From the NCBI GenBank assembly GCA_035570235.1, contig DATMML010000080.1, forward strand, positions 1 to 35,633: DNA of 35,633 nucleotides. Direction: 5' to 3'. Each line of letters begins with the position of its first letter. Within the stretch, counting starts at the first letter, position 1. Of the stretch, positions 15,482 through 23,830 are shown piece after piece. Origin of the DNA: Vicinamibacteria bacterium (GTDB lineage: Bacteria > Acidobacteriota > Vicinamibacteria > Fen-336). Below the pieces are notes generated by a model that was not told where the DNA came from, ran no database searches, and was given only the letters and a program-made list of their open reading frames with translations. The position numbers and the translations under genes are program-made.

Positions 15482-17650
15482 TCAGGGCGCTCCCGCCTCC
15501 CGCGCAAGCGAGAACGGCTCGTGCCGCTCCAGGCGGGCCCCGCTCACGTCGTCCTGGACTTCCAACAACAAGTCGTAGGGGCCTTCCTGGAGCCCGTCCA
15601 GCGGCAGGCCCACGAAGCGGACCACCCGGCCATCGGGGTCGACCGTGATCGGCGTGGACGGCGCCTGCCGGACGAGCCGACCATCTCCGGTTTTCAGCGC
15701 GAGACCCGCGCTCACCCGGGGCAACGCCGAGCCGCCCGTTCGGGCGGCCCCCAGGACCTCGAACTGGATGTAGAGGGCGCCTTGGGGACGGAAAACGCGG
15801 TGTACGGCCAGCGCGGGCCGGGGGTGGGACGGGGCCTTGCCCGCGGGCTCGATGTGGTCGGTGAGGATCGGGGTGGCCAGCCGCAAAACGCCCGCGGGTG
15901 GTACCTCGAACCGCTGCGAGACGGAGCCGATGGCGCCACTGGTCGGGTCACGGACCACCACCCGAGCCTGGGCGACGCCGGACGGGAGCTCGAACTCGCG
16001 CGCGAGGCCGCGCCAAGCCGGGGCCTCGCCGGCTGCGACCGCCAGAGCCAGCGTCTCGTCGAACCGGAACTCCTTGCCACTGTCGCGGTGCGAGGCCAGG
16101 ATGCTGAGCTCGAGCCGTCCCGCCCGCGTCTTCCCCTTCCCCTCCACCCCGAGCCGGCTCCCGTCGAACTCCGCCCCCACGAGCACGTGCGTGGTGCCGT
16201 TCGGGCGTGGCTCGAACACGTAGGTCATGATGCGCAGCGGGATGCCGGCCGCCTCGTGAGCGGAGTCGAGGGCCTGGATCACCACGGGATCGAGGGTTGG
16301 CTTCTTCCCTTTCTTGCCCGGCTTCGTTTCCCCGGGGGCCGCGGCCACGCGCAGCGTGTACCCGCGGCGGGCACGCACCTTGAGGCCCGACCTCTTCACT
16401 TCCACCCGGAGCTTCCGCCAGGCCCGCGTCGATTTCCCCTCCGGCGGGTAGAACCCGAGGAGGTAGAAGACACGGGACTCCTCCGCGATGCGGTCCGCCC
16501 CCCCGGCCAAATCGTTATTGTTCCGAATTGAGAAGCCACCGGTCTCTTCGGCCAGGGCGACCGCGCCCGCGGACTCGAGGACCGCGTCTTCGAAACCCAT
16601 GTTCAGGCGGTCCCGAATCGGAACCAACGGCTCCGCATCCGCCGCGGAGCCCCCGCCGGGGAGCGCCACCAGGCCCCGCGTGTCGATGAAATAGACAGCG
16701 GTGTTGGCCTCGCGCGAGGCGGCCTCCACCCCGCGCACGTCGGTTTCGGAATCGTCGATGAATCCCTCCGAGAGGAGAAGGAGCGACTTGCGGCCGCGGA
16801 TGGGGGCGAGCGCGTCCAGCCCCCGGCGCACGGCTCGGAGCGTGAGCTCGGTGCGGCTCCGGCGGTTCACGTCGATATCCGTCGCCTGGTCGCGGACCAT
16901 GCCTTCGCAGGAAGTGCCTGAGCAGAGGTTTAAGTCCTTCCAGCGCTGCTTGACGCGCTCCTTGACGCTCGCGCCCAGGGGATTGATCTCCGGAGTGGGC
17001 GCGGCCGCGGGCGCCGAAGCCGGCCGGTCGGGTAGCAGCGGGTGGATGGAGGGGGAGGACTCGTGGGTGTTGATCCAGAAAGCTTCGTAGTCCGTCATGC
17101 GGTAGAGAGACGTCGCTTGGACATATTTGCCCTTGACCCGCCCAAGCACGGCCAGAAGGTCCTCGCGTCCCTCGGGGATGCGGGCACTCCACCAAGCGTC
17201 GCCGCTCGTGGTCCCGAACGTCACTTCGTCGCCGTCACGAACAGAACGCTCGAGGAAGGACGCGGCCGTCCGTCGAGCGTCCAAGTCTTGCACGGGGGGG
17301 ATGCGGAGGTCGTCGATGAGGATGGCGAAGGCGCGGCCGTTGCCCCGCGCTCCGGCTTCGTTGCTGGACAACACGGACGGGGCCGAGAGGGCCGGCTCCG
17401 TGGGCTCCGCCACGAACGCCTCGAAGCGGGCGATCTCCAGAGGCTTGCCGTCCTCGCTGATCACGAAGTCGTCCCGGGTAAGGCCAGGCACGGGCCGTCC
17501 CTCCCGATCCACGACGACGGCGTCGACGGTGACCAGCTCCACCGCGGCGGGAAACGTCGGGGGGGAAGGGGGATTCTCTTGGCCAGGAGTGCGGTCCGCC
17601 CCCAGGAGGGCGAGCGTACCGGCGAGGCCTAATATGCGGGGGCGAAACAC
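15482..17650 (-). CDS. Exported VWA protein with VWFA-related Acidobacterial domain
   Basis: A 722-aa protein with a signal peptide (about 1-23). Residues about 35-100 contain the typical entry of this family: VELVTVDAVVVDREG, then VPGLTRDDFVISEDGKP. The von Willebrand A-like domain (about 105-390) begins FAILIDDLRIPP; the classical DxSxS MIDAS motif is replaced by DDL, which is usual for this group. It continues to GRKSLLLLSEGFID and ends in VFYLLGFYPPEGK and a basic RARRGY segment. The C-terminal 300 residues are beta-rich. Such proteins are abundant in Acidobacteriota, of unknown function. The start is GTG at 17648-17650; no Shine-Dalgarno sequence precedes it and the TonB-receptor terminator ends only about 16 nt upstream. 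Confidence 0.88.
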   Translation of the reverse strand: MFRPRILGLAGTLALLGADRTPGQENPPSPPTFPAAVELVTVDAVVVDREGRPVPGLTRDDFVISEDGKPLEIARFEAFVAEPTEPALSAPSVLSSNEAGARGNGRAFAILIDDLRIPPVQDLDARRTAASFLERSVRDGDEVTFGTTSGDAWWSARIPEGREDLLAVLGRVKGKYVQATSLYRMTDYEAFWINTHESSPSIHPLLPDRPASAPAAAPTPEINPLGASVKERVKQRWKDLNLCSGTSCEGMVRDQATDIDVNRRSRTELTLRAVRRGLDALAPIRGRKSLLLLSEGFIDDSETDVRGVEAASREANTAVYFIDTRGLVALPGGGSAADAEPLVPIRDRLNMGFEDAVLESAGAVALAEETGGFSIRNNNDLAGGADRIAEESRVFYLLGFYPPEGKSTRAWRKLRVEVKRSGLKVRARRGYTLRVAAAPGETKPGKKGKKPTLDPVVIQALDSAHEAAGIPLRIMTYVFEPRPNGTTHVLVGAEFDGSRLGVEGKGKTRAGRLELSILASHRDSGKEFRFDETLALAVAAGEAPAWRGLAREFELPSGVAQARVVVRDPTSGAIGSVSQRFEVPPAGVLRLATPILTDHIEPAGKAPSHPRPALAVHRVFRPQGALYIQFEVLGAARTGGSALPRVSAGLALKTGDGRLVRQAPSTPITVDPDGRVVRFVGLPLDGLQEGPYDLLLEVQDDVSGARLERHEPFSLAREAGAP

Positions 17651-17654
17651 GCGC

Positions 17655-17694
17655 AGAAGAGAAAAAGGGCTGCGAGCCCGAAGGCTCGCAGCCC
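17655..17694 (-). terminator. Intrinsic terminator of the TonB receptor gene
   Basis: A perfect 12-bp stem, GGGCTGCGAGCC (17667-17678) with GGCTCGCAGCCC (17683-17694), and a CGAA-type tetraloop. On the minus strand it is followed by TTTTTCTCTTCT. It lies 20 nt after the receptor stop codon and directly before the VWA start. Confidence 0.88.
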
Positions 17695-17714
17695 GGAGAC
17701 TCTGAGGTCCGATC

Positions 17715-20700
17715 TCAGAACATCAGCCGGATTCCGACTTGGGCCGTTCTCGGATCGCCCGCGGCGGTGAGCTGGCCAAAGTTGCCGGCGGGAGTGGCGC
17801 TGATGATCTTGGTCGCAGTTCTTCCCGACCCGGTGTCAAACACAACATTGCCCGGGTTGTAGTAGGTCCCGTTGCTCTGCGCCTGATTGGTCAAGCTGTT
17901 GCCAAAGAAGTTGGTCGTGTTGAAGACGTTGTAGACCTCAAACCGGAGCTGGAGCTTCACCCTCGCGCCCAGCTTGAAGTTCTTGTAGATGGACGCATCC
18001 GTCTCGAAGCTGCCCGGACCGTTGCAGGTGTTGCGGCCCGTGTTCCCGTTGGTGCCGATCTGGTATCCGTTGAGCGTCCAGGCGGCCGGATTGAGCCACA
18101 GGGTCGGGTCCGACCCATTCAGGGTGCAGGACACGCCCGGCACGACGTTCGGCCGTGTCAGGTTGGCGCCCGATCCCGTGCCCGAAGGCGAGCTTCCGTT
18201 TCCACTGAGCCCCGGGACCCCGCCGGTATTGATCGTGAGCGGGTAGCCCGTGCCCGCTTGGACGATGGTTGTGAATTCCCAGTCCCCGAAGGCGTTCTTG
18301 ACGAAGCTCGACTGGTTCTCCAGCTTGGGAAGGGCCAGGATGAGACTGCCGCTGAAGACGTGCGTGCGGTCGTTACCTCCCCGGGCACGATCGAGGTTCG
18401 GCACGGTGCTGTCGGTGTAGGCGTTGTTGCCGCTCAGACCGGGGCCGTCGGCGTTGGCGACCCCCGTGTCGGCAATTAGCTTTGACCAGGTGTACGCGAG
18501 CGAGAGATTCGAGCCGTGCCCGAACCGGCTGACGAAGGCGACCTGCAGGGAGTGGTAGATCGAGTCGCGGTTGTGCTGCCAGAGGGCCAGGTTGCTGTCC
18601 CCGATGCCAGCGATGCCGTTGAGGGGCCGGAGCGCCGCGTTGCCGGTCTGCGCGTAGGCCAAGCGGTTCTGAGGGAGCACCTCGTTCAAGTTGGTCTGGC
18701 CGAAGAGGTCGAGGCCTTTGCTGCCCACGTAGGCCACCTCAAGCACGTTGTTCCGAACGATCTCGCGCTCGACCGCCACGTTCCACTGCCAGTAGTTGGA
18801 GTTGGCCGCGATCTCGTCCAGCGCGTTCCCCGCCGATCCGTAGGCGGGAGCGGGATTGCCGTTCACGACCTGGTTGGAGTTGAGCGTCCGGGTTATGGAC
18901 GCGGTGCCCGAGAAGGGGGGGTTGGTGCCGACCCCGAGCCCGGGGCTTACCCGGTCGCGCTGGTAGAATCGACCCACACCAGCGCGGATCGCCATTTTGC
19001 CGTCGCCGTTGACGTCCCAGGCGAGGCCCAGACGCGGCGCGACCCACAGGAGCTTAGTAGGCACAAGCTGACGGTTCGGTCCGTCACTTCCCCCCGCCAG
19101 GCCAAGGGCCGGACACGGGTTCGTTCCCGGTGGGTACTCCATGCCATTGCAGGGGGAGTTTCCGAGGGCGGGGTTGACGGCGGAGAGGACGAAATTCCCC
19201 ATCGCGTTGTTGGCCATAAACGGCGGTTGCATGTGGCTGAAGCGCAAGCCAAAGTCTGCTGTCACGCGCGACGTCACCTTGTAGGAGTCAGCCAGGTAGA
19301 ACTCGAGGTCCTTCCACCGCTGCTGGACTTTCGGGTTTGTCTTGAGCTCGGCGGTGCCGTAGGTCGTGCCCTGAAGCAAGAGGTCGGCAAGGGGGTTACC
19401 GGTCCCCAAGCCTGCGACGAAGCCGTTGGGAGTGACGAAGCCGTTGGAACCGCCGAATTGCACCCCCTCATAAGAGGTGTTGTTGACCTCTTCATTCTTG
19501 GCGTTGCTGCTGACGAGGACGCCCGCCTTGAAGAAGTGCTTGCCAAAGACCGCCGAGAAGTCGTCTTTCAAAACGTTGAGGTCCTGGTTGTTCTGCCAAG
19601 GGGACTGGTTCCAGAGGTTTCCGTAGGGCCCGGCTCCCCAGAAGAGCGGGCTGGCCTGGCCCCCACGCTCCTTGATGCTGGCGGGGTAGATGGTGGGGAT
19701 CAGGCTGTCGATCTGGTCGATGAGACCGCTGTTCCCGGTCCGGGCGGCGGTAATGCTGTTGGCAGAGTACGAGTAGGTGAGGGCGTTGGTCATCTTCGAC
19801 CCGATGTTGTTGTTCAGCTGGGCCACGAACGACTTGCCGGGCTGGTCCCAGTTCGAGCCGACCGTCGACGTCGTGGAATCGCCCCACAGGATGGTGTTGT
19901 CGGCCGTCCAGCTGTCCTTGGTGTAGCGGACCATCAAACGGGTGCTGTTCGTGATGGTCCAGTCCATGCGGGCGTTGATCTGATCCCAGTTGACTGGCGC
20001 GGGGACCGCGCTCGTAAAGTTGTTGCAGCCCGAGCTCGGCGTGTTGTTCGGCAGTTGGTAGAGCTTGAGGAACGCCACCCCGGCGGGGTTGAGCCGGTTC
20101 GCCGGGATGACGTTCCCCGGGAAGGGCTGGCCCGTCAGCGGATCGACCGGCCTCTGGGGCGTGCAGCCAGCGAGAGGGGCGCCGCTGAAGTCGCCGGCGC
20201 GCTCGGCCGCGGTGGGGACGAACCCGCTGCGAACGCTGCTCTTGGCGTCCTTGTTCTTCTCCCACGACACGAACACGTGCAGCTTGTCCTTGATAATCGG
20301 GCCGCCCAAGGTCGCGCCGTAGTCGTCGAACTTCAGCGGCGGCGTCGGCTGGTGGGCCTGCTCCGTGAAGTAGTTGTTCGAATTTAGGGAGTCGCGACGG
20401 AGGAAGTAGTACGCGCTGCCGTGGTACTGGTTGGTGCCGCCCCGGGTCACGAGGTTCACCTGGGCCCCTCCGGCCTGCCCGAACTCAGCGCCGTAGTTGT
20501 TGCGCTGGATCTTGAACTCCTCGATGGCGTCGACCGAAGGGTAGACCAGGATGGTGCGGTTGGACCCGTGGTCCACGTTGTCCGCGCCGTCAACCAGCCA
20601 GAGGTTGGACGTGGTGGAGCCGCCGCTCACCGAAATGTCGGAACCACCCGCCAGCCCCTTGTTGATCATGTTCATCCCTTCTTGGGATGTCACACCGGGC

Positions 20701-21173
20701 TGGAGCAGGGTGAGCTGCATGAAGTTGCGGCCGTTCAGCGGGAGCTCCCGAACTTCCTCGCCGTTGATGATGCCGGCGATCTCCGCGCCTACGGTCTTCA
20801 CCGCCACCGCCGCCACCTCCACGTTCACGGTCTCGGTGACCGGGCCCGTGGTGAGCTGGACGTTTACTTCGCGCACATCCGCGGCGCTGACTCCTACCTT
20901 GCTGCGCACGGCAGAGGTGAACCCCGGGGCCTCGATCGCGATCTTGTAGGTGCCCACGGGGAGCTCAGTGAAAGAATAGACTCCCGCCGAGTTCGTGGTG
21001 ACCGATCGGGTGAGGCCGGTCTCCTCGTTGGTCATGGTGACCTTCGCCCCCGAGATCACAGCACTGCTCGGGTCCGTCACCGTCCCACGAATCGACGCCG
21101 AGATCTTCTGGGCGACCGCGGGCACTGCCAAAACGACAAGCGACCCGGCCAACAGCAACCACCGTTTGCGCAT
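17715..21173 (-). CDS. TonB-dependent receptor, Oar-like with carboxypeptidase-regulatory domain
   Basis: A 1152-aa outer-membrane receptor. Residues 1-21 are a signal peptide (WLLLAGSLVVLAVPAVAQ). Residues about 25-110 are a carboxypeptidase-regulatory-like beta-sandwich (SIRGTVTDPSSAVISGAKVT, LPVGTYKIAIEAPGF). The plug follows (ELPLNGRNFMQLTLLQPGV, ITLFR-like strands about 135-250, including IEEFKIQRNNYGAEFGQAGG). The rest is a 22-strand-type barrel rich in Asn and aromatic residues, ending in VGIRLMF with the C-terminal Phe needed for BAM insertion. Expected role: TonB-driven import of a large ligand, perhaps an oligosaccharide. GGAGG lies 9 nt upstream of the ATG. It is followed by a strong terminator and then the VWA gene. 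Confidence 0.93.
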   Translation of the reverse strand: MRKRWLLLAGSLVVLAVPAVAQKISASIRGTVTDPSSAVISGAKVTMTNEETGLTRSVTTNSAGVYSFTELPVGTYKIAIEAPGFTSAVRSKVGVSAADVREVNVQLTTGPVTETVNVEVAAVAVKTVGAEIAGIINGEEVRELPLNGRNFMQLTLLQPGVTSQEGMNMINKGLAGGSDISVSGGSTTSNLWLVDGADNVDHGSNRTILVYPSVDAIEEFKIQRNNYGAEFGQAGGAQVNLVTRGGTNQYHGSAYYFLRRDSLNSNNYFTEQAHQPTPPLKFDDYGATLGGPIIKDKLHVFVSWEKNKDAKSSVRSGFVPTAAERAGDFSGAPLAGCTPQRPVDPLTGQPFPGNVIPANRLNPAGVAFLKLYQLPNNTPSSGCNNFTSAVPAPVNWDQINARMDWTITNSTRLMVRYTKDSWTADNTILWGDSTTSTVGSNWDQPGKSFVAQLNNNIGSKMTNALTYSYSANSITAARTGNSGLIDQIDSLIPTIYPASIKERGGQASPLFWGAGPYGNLWNQSPWQNNQDLNVLKDDFSAVFGKHFFKAGVLVSSNAKNEEVNNTSYEGVQFGGSNGFVTPNGFVAGLGTGNPLADLLLQGTTYGTAELKTNPKVQQRWKDLEFYLADSYKVTSRVTADFGLRFSHMQPPFMANNAMGNFVLSAVNPALGNSPCNGMEYPPGTNPCPALGLAGGSDGPNRQLVPTKLLWVAPRLGLAWDVNGDGKMAIRAGVGRFYQRDRVSPGLGVGTNPPFSGTASITRTLNSNQVVNGNPAPAYGSAGNALDEIAANSNYWQWNVAVEREIVRNNVLEVAYVGSKGLDLFGQTNLNEVLPQNRLAYAQTGNAALRPLNGIAGIGDSNLALWQHNRDSIYHSLQVAFVSRFGHGSNLSLAYTWSKLIADTGVANADGPGLSGNNAYTDSTVPNLDRARGGNDRTHVFSGSLILALPKLENQSSFVKNAFGDWEFTTIVQAGTGYPLTINTGGVPGLSGNGSSPSGTGSGANLTRPNVVPGVSCTLNGSDPTLWLNPAAWTLNGYQIGTNGNTGRNTCNGPGSFETDASIYKNFKLGARVKLQLRFEVYNVFNTTNFFGNSLTNQAQSNGTYYNPGNVVFDTGSGRTATKIISATPAGNFGQLTAAGDPRTAQVGIRLMF

Positions 21174-21204
21174 GGAATTCCGCCTCCGACGTGGTTAGTT
21201 AAAC

Positions 21205-21215
21205 TTCTTTAAGAA
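21205..21215. other. AT-rich palindrome in the TonB receptor leader
   Basis: TTCTT-T-AAGAA is a perfect 5-bp inverted repeat with a 1-nt centre, between the candidate promoter and the receptor Shine-Dalgarno sequence. It could be an operator. AT-rich sequence is rare in this window, which makes it stand out. Confidence 0.3.
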
Positions 21216-21228
21216 CCAAGTTTGAGCG

Positions 21229-21256
21229 AGTTTGCCAGAGGTCCGAGTTTTGTCAA
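21229..21256 (-). promoter_or_regulatory. Candidate promoter of the TonB receptor
   Basis: On the minus strand, a perfect -35 TTGACA (21251-21256), a 16-nt spacer and CAAACT (21229-21234) as a weak -10. The predicted leader is about 50 nt and contains the TTCTTTAAGAA palindrome and the GGAGG site. The rest of the 379-nt gap (21174-21552) holds no gene that I can support. Confidence 0.5.
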
Positions 21257-21537
21257 GCACTTTTTAGGCGCAATTTTTAAGGGCCGGAGCGATGCCGAGA
21301 GAAGGACCCCCATCTCCAAAAAACTGGATTCAATCCAAGGCTCCGAAACCTGCTAACACCCGCTATCCGCAACCACTCAGAGCGAGGGATACGAGAGTAC
21401 GAAGAATCCATACGACCTGTCGGAGTGGGATCGACAAGCGGGGCGTGGGATGACAACCAAAAAAAGAGATGTCGGCTCACCGTGACGACGCCGCGTACGG
21501 ACGAGCGAGCGCCATCTTCCGAGTGGCGCCACTGCGG

Positions 21538-21543
21538 TAATAT
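21538..21543 (+). promoter_or_regulatory. -10-like hexamer TAATAT, 9 nt before the first TPR gene
   Basis: TAATAT is followed by 9 nt and the GTG start, with no Shine-Dalgarno sequence. The paralogous gene at 25622 has TAAAAT at exactly the same distance. This predicts a leaderless transcript. Confidence 0.5.
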
Positions 21544-21552
21544 GAAACTGCG

Positions 21553-23787
21553 GTGCGGAGACGATTGCGCGGGGTGCGCGCTCAACCGTGGATGACTGGC
21601 CTCCTCTTGGGCAGCTTCCTCTGCTGCCGTGCCGCCGCCGAAGGCGGATCGGACCCCGCGACCGCTCTCGAAAGAGCCATCTCCACGGCCGAGCAGAGTC
21701 TGCAGAAGGGTGACCTGCGGACCGCCGAGAGCCACTATCACTCCGCCCTATTCGAAGGCTGGCTGCTGATGGCAACGCTGGAGAGGATCGAGGGCCGGCT
21801 CCCGCAGGCGCGGGAGGCATTCCAGAGCGCTTCGACCTACGCCGTCGAGAACCGGGCCGCGCTCCAGGGCCTGGCCCTCGTACAGCTCCAAATGGGCGAG
21901 GCCGCCCCGGCCGCCGAGGTCTTGACGAGCCTGGCGAGGAAGAATCCCAAGGACGTCCAGACCCGCCGTCTGCTCGCGCAAGCGCTCGTGGCCCAAGGGC
22001 AGCCCGATCAGGCGGTGCGCGAGCTCGAGGAGGCGCGGGCAGCTGCTCCCAACGATCTCGAGCTGGCCTTTGCCGAGGCCGGCGCGTACCTGGGTCTCAA
22101 GAAGCCGGAGCTCGCGGCGCGCCTCTTCACGATGATTGTCGAGGCTAGGCCGCTCCCCCAAACCCACGTCCTCATCGGCCGAACCTACCGCGACTTCGGC
22201 GACTACCGGCGGGCCCGCGCCGCTCTACAGGCGGCCTTGAAGCAGGACCCGAGGGTGCATCGCGCCCACTACTACCTGGGCAACACGCTCGTGAGGGAGA
22301 AGGGGATGGCCGGGCTGGAAGAGGCCATACTCGAGTTCCAAGCGGAGTTGAAGCTTCAACCCCAGGATCCGCTAACAAACCTGGAGTTGGGGATGGCCCT
22401 CGTCGACACCCAGCGGTTCGAAGAAGCCCTGCCTCCCCTGGAGATCGCGGCCCGGTCCGACCCGCCGCAGGCGCGGACCCTCTACTACCTCGGCCGAGCC
22501 CAGCTCGGGGTGAACCTCCGGGCGGAGGCGGTTGGCTCCCTGAAGCGCGCGCTCGAGCTGGTGGAGCGGCAGGGGGCCGGAGGGGACCAGCTCCGGGTGA
22601 TCCATAACCAGCTGGGCCTGGCCCTCCAAAGGCTCGGCCAGGCGCAGGAAGCCGCTACCCATTTCGCGGAGTCCGAACGCCTATCGGCCCAGGGATCGGA
22701 CGCCGCGCGTGAGCAGCTGGCCCGCTACCAGTCGGACGTTCCCGAGCCGGAGGCGGCCCGGGACCCCGTCGCGCCGGTGATCGAGACCTCACCTCTGGCT
22801 GGGCTCCCGTCATTGGAGCGGGCAACGCTGAAGGGCCGCGTGAGGGCCGGGCTTGCCCGCTCGTACCTCAACCTGGGCGTGATGCAGGTGCAGGGCGAGC
22901 ACTTCGCTGAGGCCGCTGCCCTCTTCGAGAAGGCAGCCGCGATAGACCCCGCCTTCCCCCAGGTCCAGTACTCGCTGGGCGTGGCCTACTTCAACGCCGG
23001 CCAGTTCGACAAGGCCACCGCGCCTCTCGCCCGCGCCTTCTCGGTCAGCCCCAAGGACGCCGGCCTCAAGCGAATGCTGGCCATGGCCTGGCTGAACGCC
23101 GAAAAGTTCGACAAGGCCGCGGAGCTGCTGGGGGACGATCCGGAGCTCGCCACGAACCCCTCCCTGCAGTTTGCGTACGGTCTCGCCCTCTCCAGGAGCA
23201 ACCGCACGGCGGAGGCCGAGCGGACCTTCTCGCGCCTCTTCGCGCAGCACGGCGATTCCGCGGAGCTGAGCGTGCTGCTGGGCAAAGCCCACGCCCAGAT
23301 GGGGGACTTCGACTCCGCCATCGAGGCCCTAAAGCGGGCGCTCCGGCTCAAGGCCGATGTGGCGGAGGCGAACGGCAGCCTCGGCGTCATCTACTTGAAG
23401 CAGGGCCGGCTCGCGGAGGCCGAGCAGGCCCTCCGGGCGGAGTTGGCCCGAAACCCCGGGGACCTCCAGTCACAGCAGAATCTCGCGGTCGTGCTCGAAT
23501 CGCTCCAGCAGCCACAGGCGGCGATCTCGATCCTGCGCGGCGCTTTGAAGTCAAAGCAGGACTTTGCCGACGCGCGCTACCTGCTCGGCAAAATCCTGCT
23601 CGCGGAGGGAGCGGCCCCCGAGGCCGCGCAGCACCTGGAGGCTGCGGCCAAGGTCGCCCCCGAGGATGCGAAAATCCACTACCAGCTGGGACGGGCCTAC
23701 CAGACGCTGGGCCGGACCGGGCTCGCGGAACAGGAGTTCGAGATCTTCCGCCAGCTCAAGGACAAGCATCCCCCGAGCGCCCCCTAG
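21553..23787 (+). CDS. Exported TPR-repeat protein, paralog 1
   Basis: A 744-aa protein made almost wholly of tetratricopeptide repeats after a signal peptide (residues 1 to about 30; basic start then MTGLLLGSFLCCRAAA). Canonical repeats include AHYYLGNTLVREKGMAGLEEA, described in part: LRTAESHYHSALFEG, VQYSLGVAYFNAGQFDKA and LGVIYLKQGRLAEAEQAL. I chose the GTG at 21553 because the paralog at 25622 also starts with GTG and its N-terminus aligns residue for residue up to the GLLL core. The ATG at 21592 is an alternative but would leave a poor signal peptide. TPR proteins are protein-binding scaffolds; the partner here is probably the ASPIC/UnbV protein encoded convergently, 43 nt beyond the stop (inference). 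Confidence 0.88.
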   Translation: MRRRLRGVRAQPWMTGLLLGSFLCCRAAAEGGSDPATALERAISTAEQSLQKGDLRTAESHYHSALFEGWLLMATLERIEGRLPQAREAFQSASTYAVENRAALQGLALVQLQMGEAAPAAEVLTSLARKNPKDVQTRRLLAQALVAQGQPDQAVRELEEARAAAPNDLELAFAEAGAYLGLKKPELAARLFTMIVEARPLPQTHVLIGRTYRDFGDYRRARAALQAALKQDPRVHRAHYYLGNTLVREKGMAGLEEAILEFQAELKLQPQDPLTNLELGMALVDTQRFEEALPPLEIAARSDPPQARTLYYLGRAQLGVNLRAEAVGSLKRALELVERQGAGGDQLRVIHNQLGLALQRLGQAQEAATHFAESERLSAQGSDAAREQLARYQSDVPEPEAARDPVAPVIETSPLAGLPSLERATLKGRVRAGLARSYLNLGVMQVQGEHFAEAAALFEKAAAIDPAFPQVQYSLGVAYFNAGQFDKATAPLARAFSVSPKDAGLKRMLAMAWLNAEKFDKAAELLGDDPELATNPSLQFAYGLALSRSNRTAEAERTFSRLFAQHGDSAELSVLLGKAHAQMGDFDSAIEALKRALRLKADVAEANGSLGVIYLKQGRLAEAEQALRAELARNPGDLQSQQNLAVVLESLQQPQAAISILRGALKSKQDFADARYLLGKILLAEGAAPEAAQHLEAAAKVAPEDAKIHYQLGRAYQTLGRTGLAEQEFEIFRQLKDKHPPSAP

Positions 23788-23830
23788 AGGCCGCTCAGGA
23801 AGGCTGACCCCCGGGGCCGGTGGGGAGCGC

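Noticed and set aside
18516-20387. A 623-codon plus-strand ORF opposite the TonB receptor
   Set aside because: It is a codon-bias shadow: valine/glycine/arginine-rich with no recognisable domain, and the opposite strand encodes a clear receptor.
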